A stretch of 64,000 nucleotides of DNA from Pseudomonas sp. UFMG81 (GCF_015354575.1 NZ_JACAFQ010000016.1:42348-106347); one strand, 5' to 3'; counted from the stretch's first letter, positions 24,719-33,783 are shown. A program made the numbers and translations. The notes: generated by a model not told the origin, from the sequence alone.

Positions 24719-26785
24719 TCAGAAGCTGAAATCGACCTTGGTCCAGAAGGTCCTGCCTGGCTCGTTCACCGGCTGATTACTGCTGGCCGGGTAGCCGAAC
24801 CCGGCATTCCCTGCCAGGTTCAGGTGCTCGGCGTAGGCTTTGTCGAACAGGTTGTCGACGCCCGCGCTGAGCTTGAGGTTGTTGTTCACCTTGTAGGCGC
24901 CGTTGAGCGAGAACACGCCAAAGCCGGCGCTCTTGCCGTAGTCCTTGCCCACCACGTTGCCCTGGTTCTCGGCGATGCGGTTCTGCTCGGCCACCAGCCG
25001 CCACAGCGTGCCGACGCTCCAGGCGTCTTGGCTGTAGGTCAGGCCCAGGCGGCTTTCCAGCGGTGGCATTTGCGGCAGTGCCTTGCCGTCGCTGCTGTTC
25101 TTGCCCCAGGCGTAGGCCAGGGTGGCGTCGGCCTTCCAGTTTTCGGTGAGTTTGTAGGCCGCGCCCAGTTCGCCGCCCATGATGCGGGCGTCGATGTTCT
25201 GCGCCTGGGAGGTGTAGCCACCCATCATGCTGCGGCGATAGTCGAACAGGATGTAGTCGCGCACCTGGCCGACGTAGCCCGAGGCCCAGGCCTCCAGGCG
25301 CTCGCCCTGGTACTGGATGCCGAAGTCGAGCTGGGTGGTCTTCTCCGGCTTGATGCCGTCGAAGGCGTTCACTGAACCGGCCGGGGCCAGCTTGGGCGAG
25401 AACAGCTCCCAATAATCCGGAAAGCGCTGGGCGTGGCCGAGGCCGATGTAGGTAGTGGCGGGGATCGCCGCCAGGTCGTGTTCGTAACGCACGAAGCCGC
25501 TGGGCAGGGTGTCGGCGCGGGTGTCGCCCTGGGTTGGGCTGCCCTGGCGGAAGTCGCGGGCCGAGGCGCGGTCCAGGCGTGCGCCGGTGATCAGTCGGTC
25601 TTCGCCGGTTGCGTACCAGGTCAGTTCGCCGAAGGCGCCGTAGTTGTGGAAGTCGGCGTCCTTGGTCCAGGGTTTGCCCTTGTGCGCATCGATGCCCATG
25701 CCGCCGCGCTGGCGGTGCTCGTTGGTCTGTGCGTCGATGCCGCTGATCAGCTGCACATCGGCCCAGCGCCAGGTGGCCTTGATCCGTGCGCCCATCGTGC
25801 GGCGGTCGACGTTGCTGACCATGGGCATGCCCATCATGCCGGTGCCCGACGGGGTGCGCAGGGTGTAGTTGTCCATCACGTGGTCGGCGTAGTTGTAGTA
25901 GACCTGGGCCTCGAGCTTGTCGAGCACCTCGCCGAGGTTGGATTTTTCAAAGCGCAGGCCGAGGCTTTCGCGCTTGAACTGCGAGCCGTCCATGCCGCGC
26001 CCGGCGGAACGGGCTTCGCCGTCGCCCTTGCCGGCGGTCAGCTCCAGCAGGGTGTCGGCGTCCGGGGTCCAGCCCACGGTGGCGTCGCCGTTCCACTTGT
26101 CCCAGCGCGAGGGCACTGTGTCGCCGTTGCCATCTTCGAAATCGTCGGAATGCGACTGGTTGCCGACGAAGCGCACGTAGCCGAGTTGGTTGCCGGCGGC
26201 GGCGTCGAGCACCTTGTCGAAGCGGCCGTTGGAGCCGGCCAGCACACTGCCGTTGACCCGGCTGCCGAGCTCGCCGAATTTCTCGGGTTCACGCTCGAAG
26301 AGGATGGTGCCGGCAGAGCCGCCAGGGCCCCAGATCACGCTTTGCGGGCCCTTGATCACGGTGAGGCGGTCGTAGGTTTCCGGCGAGATGTACGAGGTCG
26401 GGGCGTCCATGCGGCCGGGGCAGGCGCCGAGCATCATGCCGCCGTTGGTGAGGATGTTCAGGCGCGAGCCGAACATGCCGCGCAGCACCGGGTCACCGTT
26501 GGTGCCGCCGGCGCGGATCACGGAGAACCCGGGGATGGTCTTGAGGTAGTCGGCGCCGTCACTGGCCGGCACCGGTTGGCGCGGGTCCTTGGGGTTGGTG
26601 ACCACGGTCAGTGGCGAGCTGGGGGCGATGGCAGTGATCACCGTCGGGCTCAGCTCGGCAGTGTCGTGGGTGTGGCCTTCATGGCCGGTTTCGGCGGCCA
26701 CGGCCAGCGGTGCCAGCAGCGAGCCGCACAGCAGGGCGATGGTCCCGCGCAGGGAAAGGGCAAAAACAGGGGTACAGCCGGACAT
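24719..26785 (-). CDS. oprC: TonB-dependent copper receptor OprC/NosA
   Basis: 688 aa: signal peptide (1-30), plug domain (~45-170, with TNPKDPRQPVPASDGADYLK), then a 22-strand barrel ending in KVDFSF with the terminal Phe required for outer-membrane insertion. Copper ligands of the OprC CxxxM-HxM site appear as Cys122/Met126 (GACPGRM) and the HVM of YADHVMDNY. The His-rich N-terminus (GHEGHTHDTAE) is typical. OprC binds and imports copper in complex with TonB; NosA is its denitrifier relative. Confidence 0.92.
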   Translation of the reverse strand: MSGCTPVFALSLRGTIALLCGSLLAPLAVAAETGHEGHTHDTAELSPTVITAIAPSSPLTVVTNPKDPRQPVPASDGADYLKTIPGFSVIRAGGTNGDPVLRGMFGSRLNILTNGGMMLGACPGRMDAPTSYISPETYDRLTVIKGPQSVIWGPGGSAGTILFEREPEKFGELGSRVNGSVLAGSNGRFDKVLDAAAGNQLGYVRFVGNQSHSDDFEDGNGDTVPSRWDKWNGDATVGWTPDADTLLELTAGKGDGEARSAGRGMDGSQFKRESLGLRFEKSNLGEVLDKLEAQVYYNYADHVMDNYTLRTPSGTGMMGMPMVSNVDRRTMGARIKATWRWADVQLISGIDAQTNEHRQRGGMGIDAHKGKPWTKDADFHNYGAFGELTWYATGEDRLITGARLDRASARDFRQGSPTQGDTRADTLPSGFVRYEHDLAAIPATTYIGLGHAQRFPDYWELFSPKLAPAGSVNAFDGIKPEKTTQLDFGIQYQGERLEAWASGYVGQVRDYILFDYRRSMMGGYTSQAQNIDARIMGGELGAAYKLTENWKADATLAYAWGKNSSDGKALPQMPPLESRLGLTYSQDAWSVGTLWRLVAEQNRIAENQGNVVGKDYGKSAGFGVFSLNGAYKVNNNLKLSAGVDNLFDKAYAEHLNLAGNAGFGYPASSNQPVNEPGRTFWTKVDFSF

Positions 26786-26851
26786 AGTGATTCCAGTCGA
26801 TCAGTCGTGAGTCCGCGCGAAGCCTCCTGGCTTCGGGCATTGAAAAGGGGG

Positions 26852-27283
26852 TCAGACGACGATCGAGCTGGGTGGCGCACGGCTGCGCGCGCCGGGGAAT
26901 ACAGCCTGCCGGGCATGGCCCTGGCGCGTGGCGACGGGGAGGTGGACGGGGGGGAGTACGCTGCCCGCCGTAAGCGGGCTGAGGGTCTGGGGCAGGGCGG
27001 GGCAGTTGAACAGCAGGCTGCAGTAACCGCACTTCTCCCACATCACATGCAGCTGGCCATCGTTGCCGTGGCCCTGGTGATGATCGTGGCCATGCTCCAT
27101 GGGCATGCTCATCGGCATGTCCATGCTCATGGACATGCCGGCGTGGTGCTCCATCGGCATCGACTGGGAAACCAGTGGGCCGATGAAGATCATCCACATG
27201 GCGAACAGGCTCAGCCAGCCGCCACCGACGCGCCTGCGATCAGGGCGGGTGCTGCGGGTTGAGCTGTTGCGCGGCAGGCTCAT
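26852..27283 (-). CDS. DUF2946-type Met/His-rich small protein
   Basis: 143 aa. An N-terminal membrane anchor (LSLFAMWMIFIGPLVS) is followed by a striking Met/His-rich stretch (HHAGMSMSMDMPMSMPMEHG) and then WEKCGYCSLLFNCPALP with three cysteines, the core of DUF2946. Such proteins occur in copper operons and are believed to bind Cu(I) in the periplasm; that role is inferred. It lies 20 nt downstream of the PCu(A)C gene and 66 nt upstream of oprC. Confidence 0.78.
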   Translation of the reverse strand: MSLPRNSSTRSTRPDRRRVGGGWLSLFAMWMIFIGPLVSQSMPMEHHAGMSMSMDMPMSMPMEHGHDHHQGHGNDGQLHVMWEKCGYCSLLFNCPALPQTLSPLTAGSVLPPVHLPVATRQGHARQAVFPGARSRAPPSSIVV

Positions 27284-27303
27284 GGCGAGCGCCTGTCAGA
27301 GAG

Positions 27304-27786
27304 TCAGTGCGCGTGTTCGTGCCCGGCCTGGTCGGCGGGCGGCTGCTTCTGCACGGCGACCTCGACGGTGACGTCACCGGCCTTCTCGAAGTGCAGGGTC
27401 AGCGGGAAGCGCTTGCCGTCGGTAAGCAGGCTGCGGTCCTTGGGTTGCATGATCATCACGTGGTAGGCGCTGGGGGCGAACACCACGTCCTTGCCGGCCG
27501 GGACCACCACGCTTTGCACATGCTGCATCTTCATGGCGCCGGCGCCGCTCATCACGTGCTCGTGCAGTTGGGCGTCGTCGGTAATGGGGCTGTCCACCGA
27601 GAGCAGGCGGTCGTCGGCCTTGCCATTGTTGTGCACGACGAAGTAGGCCGCCACGTTGGGCGCGTTCGGCGGCAGTTGCAGCGACCAGGGGTGGGCGATG
27701 TGCAGGTCGCCGACGCTGTATTCGTGGGCGTTGGCGTAGGCGCCGGGCAGCAGCAGGGCGGCCAGGACAAGGGCTTGCTTGAGCAT
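27304..27786 (-). CDS. Periplasmic copper chaperone PCu(A)C
   Basis: 160 aa. Signal peptide 1-20 (…GAYANA), then a cupredoxin-like PCuAC fold. Candidate Cu(I) ligands are His75/His77, Met87, His109 and Met111 (LHEHVMSGAGAMKMQHV, then AYHVMIM), and a His-containing tail (AGHEHAH) may help bind Cu(II). It delivers copper to cytochrome c oxidase or other periplasmic enzymes together with ScoI-type proteins. Placed second in the operon, after another DUF2946 gene. Confidence 0.9.
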   Translation of the reverse strand: MLKQALVLAALLLPGAYANAHEYSVGDLHIAHPWSLQLPPNAPNVAAYFVVHNNGKADDRLLSVDSPITDDAQLHEHVMSGAGAMKMQHVQSVVVPAGKDVVFAPSAYHVMIMQPKDRSLLTDGKRFPLTLHFEKAGDVTVEVAVQKQPPADQAGHEHAH

Positions 27787-27833
27787 GGAGACTCTCCGAT
27801 CTGTTCAGGTTCTGATGGACAGCGTAGTGAACA

Positions 27834-28223
27834 TCAGGCCAGCGGAGAGGCACGGGGATTGAGCGCGGGCCATAACTGGCGCGGCGTGGGTTGGTAGTCG
27901 GCGAGCAGTGCGGTGTGGCCGGCCAGCAGCAACGGCGGGTTGTGCAGTTGTGGCGGGTAGCCGGGCAGGGCCAGCAGGGGCGCGGCGCCCGAGCAGCACC
28001 AGCAGTTCATCATGCTGGCGCTGTCGTCGCTTTGCGTGCCGAGGTCGATCTTGGCCAGGGCCTGCACATCGACCTTGGCCTTGTTCGCCATGCTCGAACA
28101 GAAAGCCCCCCACAGCAGCTGTTCGGCCGGGCCCTTGGGCGCGGCGGAGGACAGCGGCATGGCCAGCAGGTTGAACAGCACTGCAAGGCAGGCTATCCAG
28201 GCGATGTGCCGACGTGGGGGCAT
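27834..28223 (-). CDS. DUF2946 family protein
   Basis: 129 aa with an N-terminal signal/anchor (HIAWIACLAVLFNLLAMPLS) and the DUF2946 core NCWCCSGAAPLLALPGYPP, whose CxC-C arrangement suggests metal binding. It heads the five-gene copper operon, and its C-terminus is Pro-rich. Function is inferred from context only. Confidence 0.75.
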   Translation of the reverse strand: MPPRRHIAWIACLAVLFNLLAMPLSSAAPKGPAEQLLWGAFCSSMANKAKVDVQALAKIDLGTQSDDSASMMNCWCCSGAAPLLALPGYPPQLHNPPLLLAGHTALLADYQPTPRQLWPALNPRASPLA

Positions 28224-28337
28224 GGAGAGATCCGGTCAGGAATCGTGATGGCTATTGTACGGCGGAGTATAGGTAAAAATGCCGGGGTGCGGTGAAGTGC
28301 CGCACCTGGGGTGGCAGAGACCTTTGAGTGCTGTGTT

Positions 28338-28410
28338 GGCTTCTTCGCGGGCAAGCCCGCTCCCACAGGATTTGCGTCGTCTGTGGGAGCGGGCTTGCCC
28401 GCGAAGAAGG
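28338..28410. repeat. REP doublet, GGGAGCGGGCTTGCCC type
   Basis: Palindrome with TTCTTCGCGGGCAAGCCCGC and the complementary arm GCGGGCTTGCCCGCGAAGAA, between the copper operon promoter region and qmcA. Confidence 0.95.
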
Positions 28411-28421
28411 TAACGCAGATA

Positions 28422-29276
28422 TCAGGCCTTGCCGCGCCCCATCAGGCCGCGCACGGTCTCTTGCAGGTCCGCCGGCAGCACCACGACTTTCGAATTGTTG
28501 CTGCTCGCCAGGTTCTCCATCGCGCCAATGTAGCGCTCACCCAGCAGGTACATGGCCGGCACGGTTTCGCTACCTACCGCTTCCTTCACCAGGGTGATCG
28601 CCCGGGCCGACGCTTCTGCCAGGTTGACCTGAGCTTCGGCGTCCAGCTTGGCCGCCTGCAAGCGCGCCTCGGCTTCGAGGATGGCGGCCTGCTTGTTACC
28701 TTCGGCGCGGGTCACGTCGGCTTTACGCTCACGCTCGGCGGCGGCCTGGCGCTCCATGGCGGTTTGCATGCTTGGGGAAGGCTTGATGTCCTGGATCTCC
28801 ACCGAGCGCACGGTCACGCCCCAGTCTTCGGTCTGCTCGGACATCGCTTCGCGCAGGCGTGCCTTGATCTGCTCGCGGCTGGACAGCGCTTCGTCCAGGT
28901 CCATGGCGCCGACGATGGCACGCAGCGAGGTCATGGTCAGGCTGGTGACGGCGAACGAGAAGTTCTGCACACCGTAGGAGGCTTTCTGCGGGTCCACGAC
29001 CTTGGCGAAGCACAGGGCGTTGGCGACGATCACCGCGTTGTCCTTGGTGATGATCTCCTGCTGCTGCACGTCGAGGATGATGTCCTTGGTCGGCAGGCGG
29101 TAGGCGACTACATCCATGTACGGGATGACGATGTTCAGGCCGGGCTTGAGGGTGCTGTGGTAGCGGCCCAGGCGCTCGACGATCCATTCCTCGCCCTGGG
29201 GCACGATGCGTACCCCCTTGAACACGGTGATCAGGACGAAGACGGCGAGGGTGGCGACGACGATGAGGCTGGTCAT
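28422..29276 (-). CDS. qmcA: SPFH/band-7 membrane protein QmcA
   Basis: 284 aa. One N-terminal membrane helix (LIVVATLAVFVLITVF), the SPFH domain with VPQGEEWIVERLGRYHSTL and a TKDNAVIVANALCFAKVVD core, and a C-terminal heptad-rich coiled coil (residues ~165-215, many AEAR/AEAQ repeats) that drives oligomer assembly. Paired with the NfeD gene just downstream; this pair is a classic membrane-quality-control module. Confidence 0.9.
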   Translation of the reverse strand: MTSLIVVATLAVFVLITVFKGVRIVPQGEEWIVERLGRYHSTLKPGLNIVIPYMDVVAYRLPTKDIILDVQQQEIITKDNAVIVANALCFAKVVDPQKASYGVQNFSFAVTSLTMTSLRAIVGAMDLDEALSSREQIKARLREAMSEQTEDWGVTVRSVEIQDIKPSPSMQTAMERQAAAERERKADVTRAEGNKQAAILEAEARLQAAKLDAEAQVNLAEASARAITLVKEAVGSETVPAMYLLGERYIGAMENLASSNNSKVVVLPADLQETVRGLMGRGKA

Positions 29277-29303
29277 GTTTGCGAACTTCCTTTTAGTGCG
29301 GGT

Positions 29304-29741
29304 TCAGGCCCGGGTGACCCGGGCGGTGTTGCCTTCGATGGCGGCCAGGCGCACACGCTCGCCGGCGGGGATGTCAGTGTCCGAGATGCAGGTCCATTCC
29401 TCGTTGCCGAGGATCGGCTTCTGGAAGCGCACGCGGCCTTTCTGGAACTGCGAGACGCTGGCGGTCAGCAGGCCGACCTCGCCGATCACGCTGTCGGCGG
29501 TCCAGCGTACGTCCGGTTTCTTGCGGCGGAATACCTTGAACCACAGCACGGTGGTGATCGACGAGAACACCACCCACAGCAGGCCTTGCATATCCAGTTG
29601 CAGGCTGGGGGCGAGCAGCGCGATGAACGCCACCAGCACGGCGCCGATGCCGAACCAGAGAATGAAGAAGGTGGGGAGTACCAGTTCCAGCAGGATCAGG
29701 GCCACGCCGAAGACGAGCCAGATCCACCATTGCATTTCCAT
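29304..29741 (-). CDS. NfeD-like protein, QmcA partner
   Basis: 145 aa: three or four hydrophobic segments in the first ~70 residues, a basic stretch FRRKKPDVRW, then a C-terminal OB-fold/beta-barrel (GEVGLLTASV, PAGERVRLAAIEGNTARV) typical of NfeD. It is encoded 27 nt upstream of qmcA, so the two are co-expressed. NfeD proteins assist SPFH proteins in membrane microdomain assembly. Confidence 0.88.
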   Translation of the reverse strand: MEMQWWIWLVFGVALILLELVLPTFFILWFGIGAVLVAFIALLAPSLQLDMQGLLWVVFSSITTVLWFKVFRRKKPDVRWTADSVIGEVGLLTASVSQFQKGRVRFQKPILGNEEWTCISDTDIPAGERVRLAAIEGNTARVTRA

Positions 29742-29819
29742 ATGGGTGGGGCCTTCCAGTAGAGGGGGGGTGAGTTTACGGCAAGATCAGGATACAGGGC
29801 CATTGAATGGCCATAGGCG

Positions 29820-30230
29820 TCAGCGGCAAGTCGACAGCCAGTCTTCCACACGCAGGCCTGGGACGCGCTGGAACTCACGCAGGTTGTTGGTCACCAGGAT
29901 CAGGCCACGTGCCCGGGCGTGACCGGCGATCATCTGGTCATAAGGGCCAATGGGCGTACCGGCCTTGGCCAGCTCCGCACGCAACTGGGCGGTATGGGCC
30001 GCACCAAGGGTGTCGTAGTCGAGTACCTCGAGCCGGGCAGTGAAGCCTTCGACTACAGCAAGATTGCGTGCTGGGGCTGCTGACTTTTCTGCGCCGTAAA
30101 CCAGCTCCATCAGTGTCACGGTACTGATCGCCAATTGGCCGTAGTGGCGGTTGAACGCCTCACGCACGACTTGCGGCTTGTTCTTGATGGTGTAGATGCA
30201 GATGTTGGTATCGAGCATGTACCTGAGCAT
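29820..30230 (-). CDS. vapC: Type II toxin VapC (PIN-domain ribonuclease)
   Basis: 136 aa PIN domain. Catalytic acidic residues appear as Asp in MLDTNICIYTI, Glu in ELVYGAEKS, and Asp in GPYDQMIAGHARARGLILVT; the closing VTNN element is typical. VapC cleaves tRNA or rRNA and is neutralised by VapB. Its start codon overlaps the vapB stop by one base (TGATG), giving tight coupling. Confidence 0.9.
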   Translation of the reverse strand: MLRYMLDTNICIYTIKNKPQVVREAFNRHYGQLAISTVTLMELVYGAEKSAAPARNLAVVEGFTARLEVLDYDTLGAAHTAQLRAELAKAGTPIGPYDQMIAGHARARGLILVTNNLREFQRVPGLRVEDWLSTCR

Positions 30231-30460
30231 CAGAATCCTTCGCGCTCCTGGTCGGCGGGTTGCTCCCGGCTGGCCATGTAATCCGCTGTCACGTCATCGC
30301 CTTCGAACCAGTTGTCCCAAGCCTCACCTGCGGGCGAAATGATGCGTGAGCGCCCGACCGCGACGATATCCACGCGGGTGACGTCTTCCGGAAGGGCAAG
30401 TGCTTTAGGCATGCGGATGGCCTGGCTGCGGTTGCTTTTGAAGACTGCACCTTGCTCCAT
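30230..30460 (-). CDS. vapB: Antitoxin VapB
   Basis: 76 aa from the ATG at 30460 with an AAGGAGG site. The N-terminal SpoVT/AbrB-type DNA-binding segment (FKSNRSQAIRMPK) binds the operator, and the acidic C-terminal part (DNWFEGDDVTADYMAS) binds and inhibits VapC. A strong promoter with a palindrome lies just upstream. Confidence 0.88.
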   Translation of the reverse strand: MEQGAVFKSNRSQAIRMPKALALPEDVTRVDIVAVGRSRIISPAGEAWDNWFEGDDVTADYMASREQPADQEREGF

Positions 30461-30495
30461 GATGTGCCTCCTTGAAAGCGCGAATGTATGACAGG

Positions 30496-30533
30496 AGTTT
30501 ATGCGCGATGGAGTATATGTCAACGGGATATAC
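30496..30533 (-). promoter_or_regulatory. Promoter and palindromic operator of vapBC
   Basis: On the minus strand TTGACA (30523-30518), a 16-nt spacer and TAAACT (30501-30496) form a near-consensus sigma-70 promoter. An inverted repeat GTATAT-N9-ATATAC (30513-30533) overlaps the -35, an arrangement suited to autorepression by VapBC. Confidence 0.6.
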
Positions 30534-30545
30534 GTTGCGGGCGGC

Positions 30546-31274
30546 TCAGTGGCGGGGAAGCTCCAGTGCCGCCAGCAGTCGACTCACGTCCGAGAACTCC
30601 AGATCGACTGCAGGCAGCATCGGCCGCTTGAGCACCAGCACCGGCACCCCCCGTTCACGCGCCACTTCCAGCTTCGGCTCAGTCGCCGTACTGCCGCTGT
30701 TCTTGCTCACCAGCACATCGATCTGCCGACGTTCGAACAGCGTGCGCTCATCATCGATAAGGAACGGCCCACGTGCACCAATCACTTCGCAGCGTTCATT
30801 GCCTGGGCAGGCTTCAAGGGCGCGCAGGGTCCAGAACTGCTGTGAAGGAATCTCGTCCAGATGCTGCAGCGGCTCGCGGCCGAGGGTGAACAGCGGGCGC
30901 TGGAAAGGCGCGAGAGCTTCGATCAGCTCGGCCCACCCCTCGACCTCGCGCCAGTCGTCCCCCGCTTGCGCCTGCCAGGCCGGGCGCCGCAGCGCCCAAC
31001 AAGGAATGCCGGCCATGGCCGCAGCCTGTGCGGCGTTGTGGCTGATCTGCGCGGCATACGGGTGAGTGGCGTCGATCAGCAGGTCGATACCTTCCTCACG
31101 CAGATAGCGCGCCAGGCCCTCGGCACCGCCGTAGCCGCCAACCCGCACCTGACAGGTGAGGTCCTGGGGCACTCGACCGATGCCAGCAAGGCTGTAGACA
31201 TGCTGCGGCCCGAGCGTGCGGGCGATGGCCAGGGCCTCGGTAACCCCGCCCAGCAGCAGGATGCGCCCGTTCAT
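30546..31274 (-). CDS. cobK: Precorrin-6A reductase CobK
   Basis: 242 aa. The N-terminal NADPH-binding turn LLLGGVTEALAIART and the catalytic-region DATHPYAAQISHNAAQAA are diagnostic of the CobK/CbiJ family, which reduces precorrin-6A to dihydroprecorrin-6A in corrin synthesis. Its start overlaps the cbiD stop by 4 nt. It is the most downstream gene of the leftward cob operon and lies 13 nt from the divergent vapB promoter. Confidence 0.9.
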   Translation of the reverse strand: MNGRILLLGGVTEALAIARTLGPQHVYSLAGIGRVPQDLTCQVRVGGYGGAEGLARYLREEGIDLLIDATHPYAAQISHNAAQAAAMAGIPCWALRRPAWQAQAGDDWREVEGWAELIEALAPFQRPLFTLGREPLQHLDEIPSQQFWTLRALEACPGNERCEVIGARGPFLIDDERTLFERRQIDVLVSKNSGSTATEPKLEVARERGVPVLVLKRPMLPAVDLEFSDVSRLLAALELPRH

Positions 31275-32365
31275 TGCACACCCGCCTTGCCGACGATGCC
31301 GCCCTGGCGGTCGATGGCGAACACTTCCACCTGCACCTGGGCCGGCACCACGCTGCGGGCGAAAGCCAGCGCATGGCGGCAGACCTCGTCGCCCAGGGCG
31401 ATACCCGCCGCATGGGCCAGGGCAAGTGCCTGCTGGCTGGTATTGGCGCCGACGATCGCCGCTTGCAGCGCCGCATCGGCGCCAATGTCGGCCGCCCAGC
31501 CGGCCAACTGTGGCAGGTCGATGCTCGAATGGCGGCTGTGCAGGTCCATGTGCCCGGCGGCCAGCTTGCTGATCTTGCCGAAGCCGCCGCACAAGGTCAG
31601 GCGCGGCACCGGCACCTTGCGCAGGTGCTTGAGCACGGCGCCAACGAAGTCGCCCATCTCGATCAGGGCGATCTCCGGCAGGTCGTACACCCGGCGCATG
31701 GTGTCCTCGCTGGCGTTGCCGGTGCAGGCGGCGATGTGGGTGTAGCCGTTGGTGTGGGCGACATCGATGCCTTGATGGATCGAGGCGATGTAGGCCGCGC
31801 AGGAGAACGGCCGGACAATGCCGCTGGTGCCGAGGATCGACAGCCCGCCGAGGATGCCCAGGCGCGGGTTCATGGTCTTCAGGGCCAGGGCTTCACCCTC
31901 GCGGACATTGACCGTGACTTCGAAACCACCGCTGTAGGCGCAGTCGTTTGCAAGTTGCTGCAAGTGTTCGCTGATCATGCGCCGTGGCACCGGGTTGATC
32001 GCCGGCTCACCCACGGCCAGCACCAGCCCTGGACGGGTCACGGTGCCGACGCCTTGCCCGGCGACGAAGCGAATGCCGGGTTCGGCGAGCAGGCGCACCT
32101 GGCTGTAGAGCAGCGCGCCGTGGGTGACATCGGGGTCGTCGCCGGCATCTTTCAGGGTGCCGGCTTCGGCGGCATCGCCTTTGAGGTGGCAGAACTCCAG
32201 GCGCATCTGCACCACCTTGCCCTTGGGCAGGGTGATGTGCACCGCATCATGGTGCTGGCCGGTCAGCAGCAGGCGCGCCGCGGCCAGGCTGGTGGCGGTG
32301 GCGCAGCTGCCGGTGGTCAGGCCGCTGCGCAGCGGGGCGGGCTGTTCGCGGGTTTCTTCACGCAT
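31271..32365 (-). CDS. cbiD: Cobalt-precorrin-5B C1-methyltransferase CbiD
   Basis: 364 aa. The N-terminal GLTTGSCATATSLAAARLL and a later LGILGGLSILGTSGIVRPF are CbiD motifs. CbiD methylates C1 and expels acetaldehyde in the anaerobic pathway. Here it coexists with the oxygen-dependent enzyme CobG, implying that CbiD substitutes for CobF. It overlaps cobL by 8 nt and cobK by 4 nt. Confidence 0.92.
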   Translation of the reverse strand: MREETREQPAPLRSGLTTGSCATATSLAAARLLLTGQHHDAVHITLPKGKVVQMRLEFCHLKGDAAEAGTLKDAGDDPDVTHGALLYSQVRLLAEPGIRFVAGQGVGTVTRPGLVLAVGEPAINPVPRRMISEHLQQLANDCAYSGGFEVTVNVREGEALALKTMNPRLGILGGLSILGTSGIVRPFSCAAYIASIHQGIDVAHTNGYTHIAACTGNASEDTMRRVYDLPEIALIEMGDFVGAVLKHLRKVPVPRLTLCGGFGKISKLAAGHMDLHSRHSSIDLPQLAGWAADIGADAALQAAIVGANTSQQALALAHAAGIALGDEVCRHALAFARSVVPAQVQVEVFAIDRQGGIVGKAGVQ

Positions 32366-33569
32366 CGAGGGGCTTGACCACGTCGAGCAAGGTGATCGGC
32401 AGCGCCTGGCGCCAGGTGTCGAAGCTGCCCAGTGGCTGGGTGTGGGCGATATGGATGCGGGTCAGTTCGCCGCCATGCTGCTCGCGGAACTGCGCCAGGG
32501 CCACTTCGCTTTGTAGGGTGACGGCATTGGCCACCAGCCGCCCACCGGGCCGCAGCTGTTCCCAGCACAACGCCAGCACACCTTCACGGGTGACGCCGCC
32601 GCCGATGAAGATCGCATCGGGGCGCTCCAGGTCGTGCAGGGCCTGCGGGGCCTTGCCGCGAATCAACTGCAAGCCGGGGACGCCCAAGGCGTCACGGTTG
32701 TGTTCGATGAAACCCTGGCGGCCTTCGTCGGCCTCGATAGCCAGGGTGCGGCAGCTGGGGTGGGCGCGCATCCATTCGATGCCGATCGAGCCGCAGCCGG
32801 CGCCTACGTCCCACAGCAGCTCGCCGGGTTGTGGGGCCAGGCGGGCCAGGGTGATGGCGCGCACATCGCGCTTGGTCAGTTGGCCGTCGTGGCGGAAGGC
32901 GTCGTCGGGCAGGCCGGCTACCCGTGGCAGCCGCTGGGCGCCAGGGCAGGCCAGGCATTCGATGGCCACCAGGTTGAGCGTGGCGATGTCGGTGTGCGGC
33001 CAGTCTTCGGCAGTACCGCTCAATTGGCGTTCCAAAGGCCCGCCGAGATGCTCGAAAACGTACAGACGGCTGGGACCGAAACCACGTTCGCGCAGCAGCG
33101 CGGCGATGGCGGCCGGGCTATGTTCGTCGTTGCTCAGCACCAGCAGGTGCAGGCCGCTGAACAGATGGGCATTGAGCGCGGCCAGCGGACGGGCGACCAC
33201 CGACACTACCTGCACATCCTGCAACGGCCAGCCCAGGCGGGCGGCGGCCAAGGCGCACGACGAAGGCATCGGCAGCACCTGCATCTCGATGCTCGGCAAC
33301 TGGCGGGTAAGGCTGGCGCCGACGCCGTAGAACATCGGGTCGCCGCTGGCCAGCACGCACACCGGCTGGCCGCGCAGGGCCAGCACCGGCTCCAGTGAGA
33401 ATGGGCTGGGCCAGAGGATCTGCTCTGCACGCGTGCAATGGGGCAGCAGGGCCAGCTGGCGTGGGCTGCCGACGATGTGCGTGGCCGCCAGCAGGGCGCG
33501 TCGGGCCTGCTTGCCCAGGCCGCTGAAGCCGTCTTCGCCGATGCCTACTACTGTGAGCCAGGGGGCCAT
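32358..33569 (-). CDS. cobL: Precorrin-6Y C5,15-methyltransferase CobL (CbiE-CbiT fusion)
   Basis: 403 aa two-domain protein. Residues ~1-210 are the tetrapyrrole methylase CbiE part (VVGIGEDGFSGLGKQARRAL), which transfers methyl to C5. Residues ~220-400 are the Rossmann-like CbiT part with the SAM motif LLWDVGAGCGSIGIEWMRAH, which methylates C15 with decarboxylation. First gene of the leftward cob operon. Confidence 0.92.
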   Translation of the reverse strand: MAPWLTVVGIGEDGFSGLGKQARRALLAATHIVGSPRQLALLPHCTRAEQILWPSPFSLEPVLALRGQPVCVLASGDPMFYGVGASLTRQLPSIEMQVLPMPSSCALAAARLGWPLQDVQVVSVVARPLAALNAHLFSGLHLLVLSNDEHSPAAIAALLRERGFGPSRLYVFEHLGGPLERQLSGTAEDWPHTDIATLNLVAIECLACPGAQRLPRVAGLPDDAFRHDGQLTKRDVRAITLARLAPQPGELLWDVGAGCGSIGIEWMRAHPSCRTLAIEADEGRQGFIEHNRDALGVPGLQLIRGKAPQALHDLERPDAIFIGGGVTREGVLALCWEQLRPGGRLVANAVTLQSEVALAQFREQHGGELTRIHIAHTQPLGSFDTWRQALPITLLDVVKPLDA

Positions 33570-33589
33570 GGTGTCCTCTTAGAGCGTAT

Positions 33590-33693
33590 GGGGGCGCTGT
33601 GCGCCCCTTTCGCGGCACAAGGCCGCTCCTACAGGGGACCGCGACAACCTGTAGGAGCGGCCTTGTGCCGCGAAAGGACTGCGCAGCAGCCCC
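33590..33693. repeat. REP doublet, putida type
   Basis: Inverted pair with GGGGCGCTGTGCGCCCC and GGACTGCGCAGCAGCCCC flanks in the divergent region between cobL and cobG. Confidence 0.95.
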
Positions 33694-33783
33694 TGGATAT
33701 CATCGTTCGACCACCGGTTTTTCATGCCGCCGGACAAAGCAGGCATAATACCGCGCCTTCTACACTGAAGCGCACCTTCACGA

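Noticed and set aside
33696..33783. Cobalamin riboswitch before cobG
   Set aside because: Under 90 nt remain after the REP, and no B12-box or conserved junction sequence is visible.
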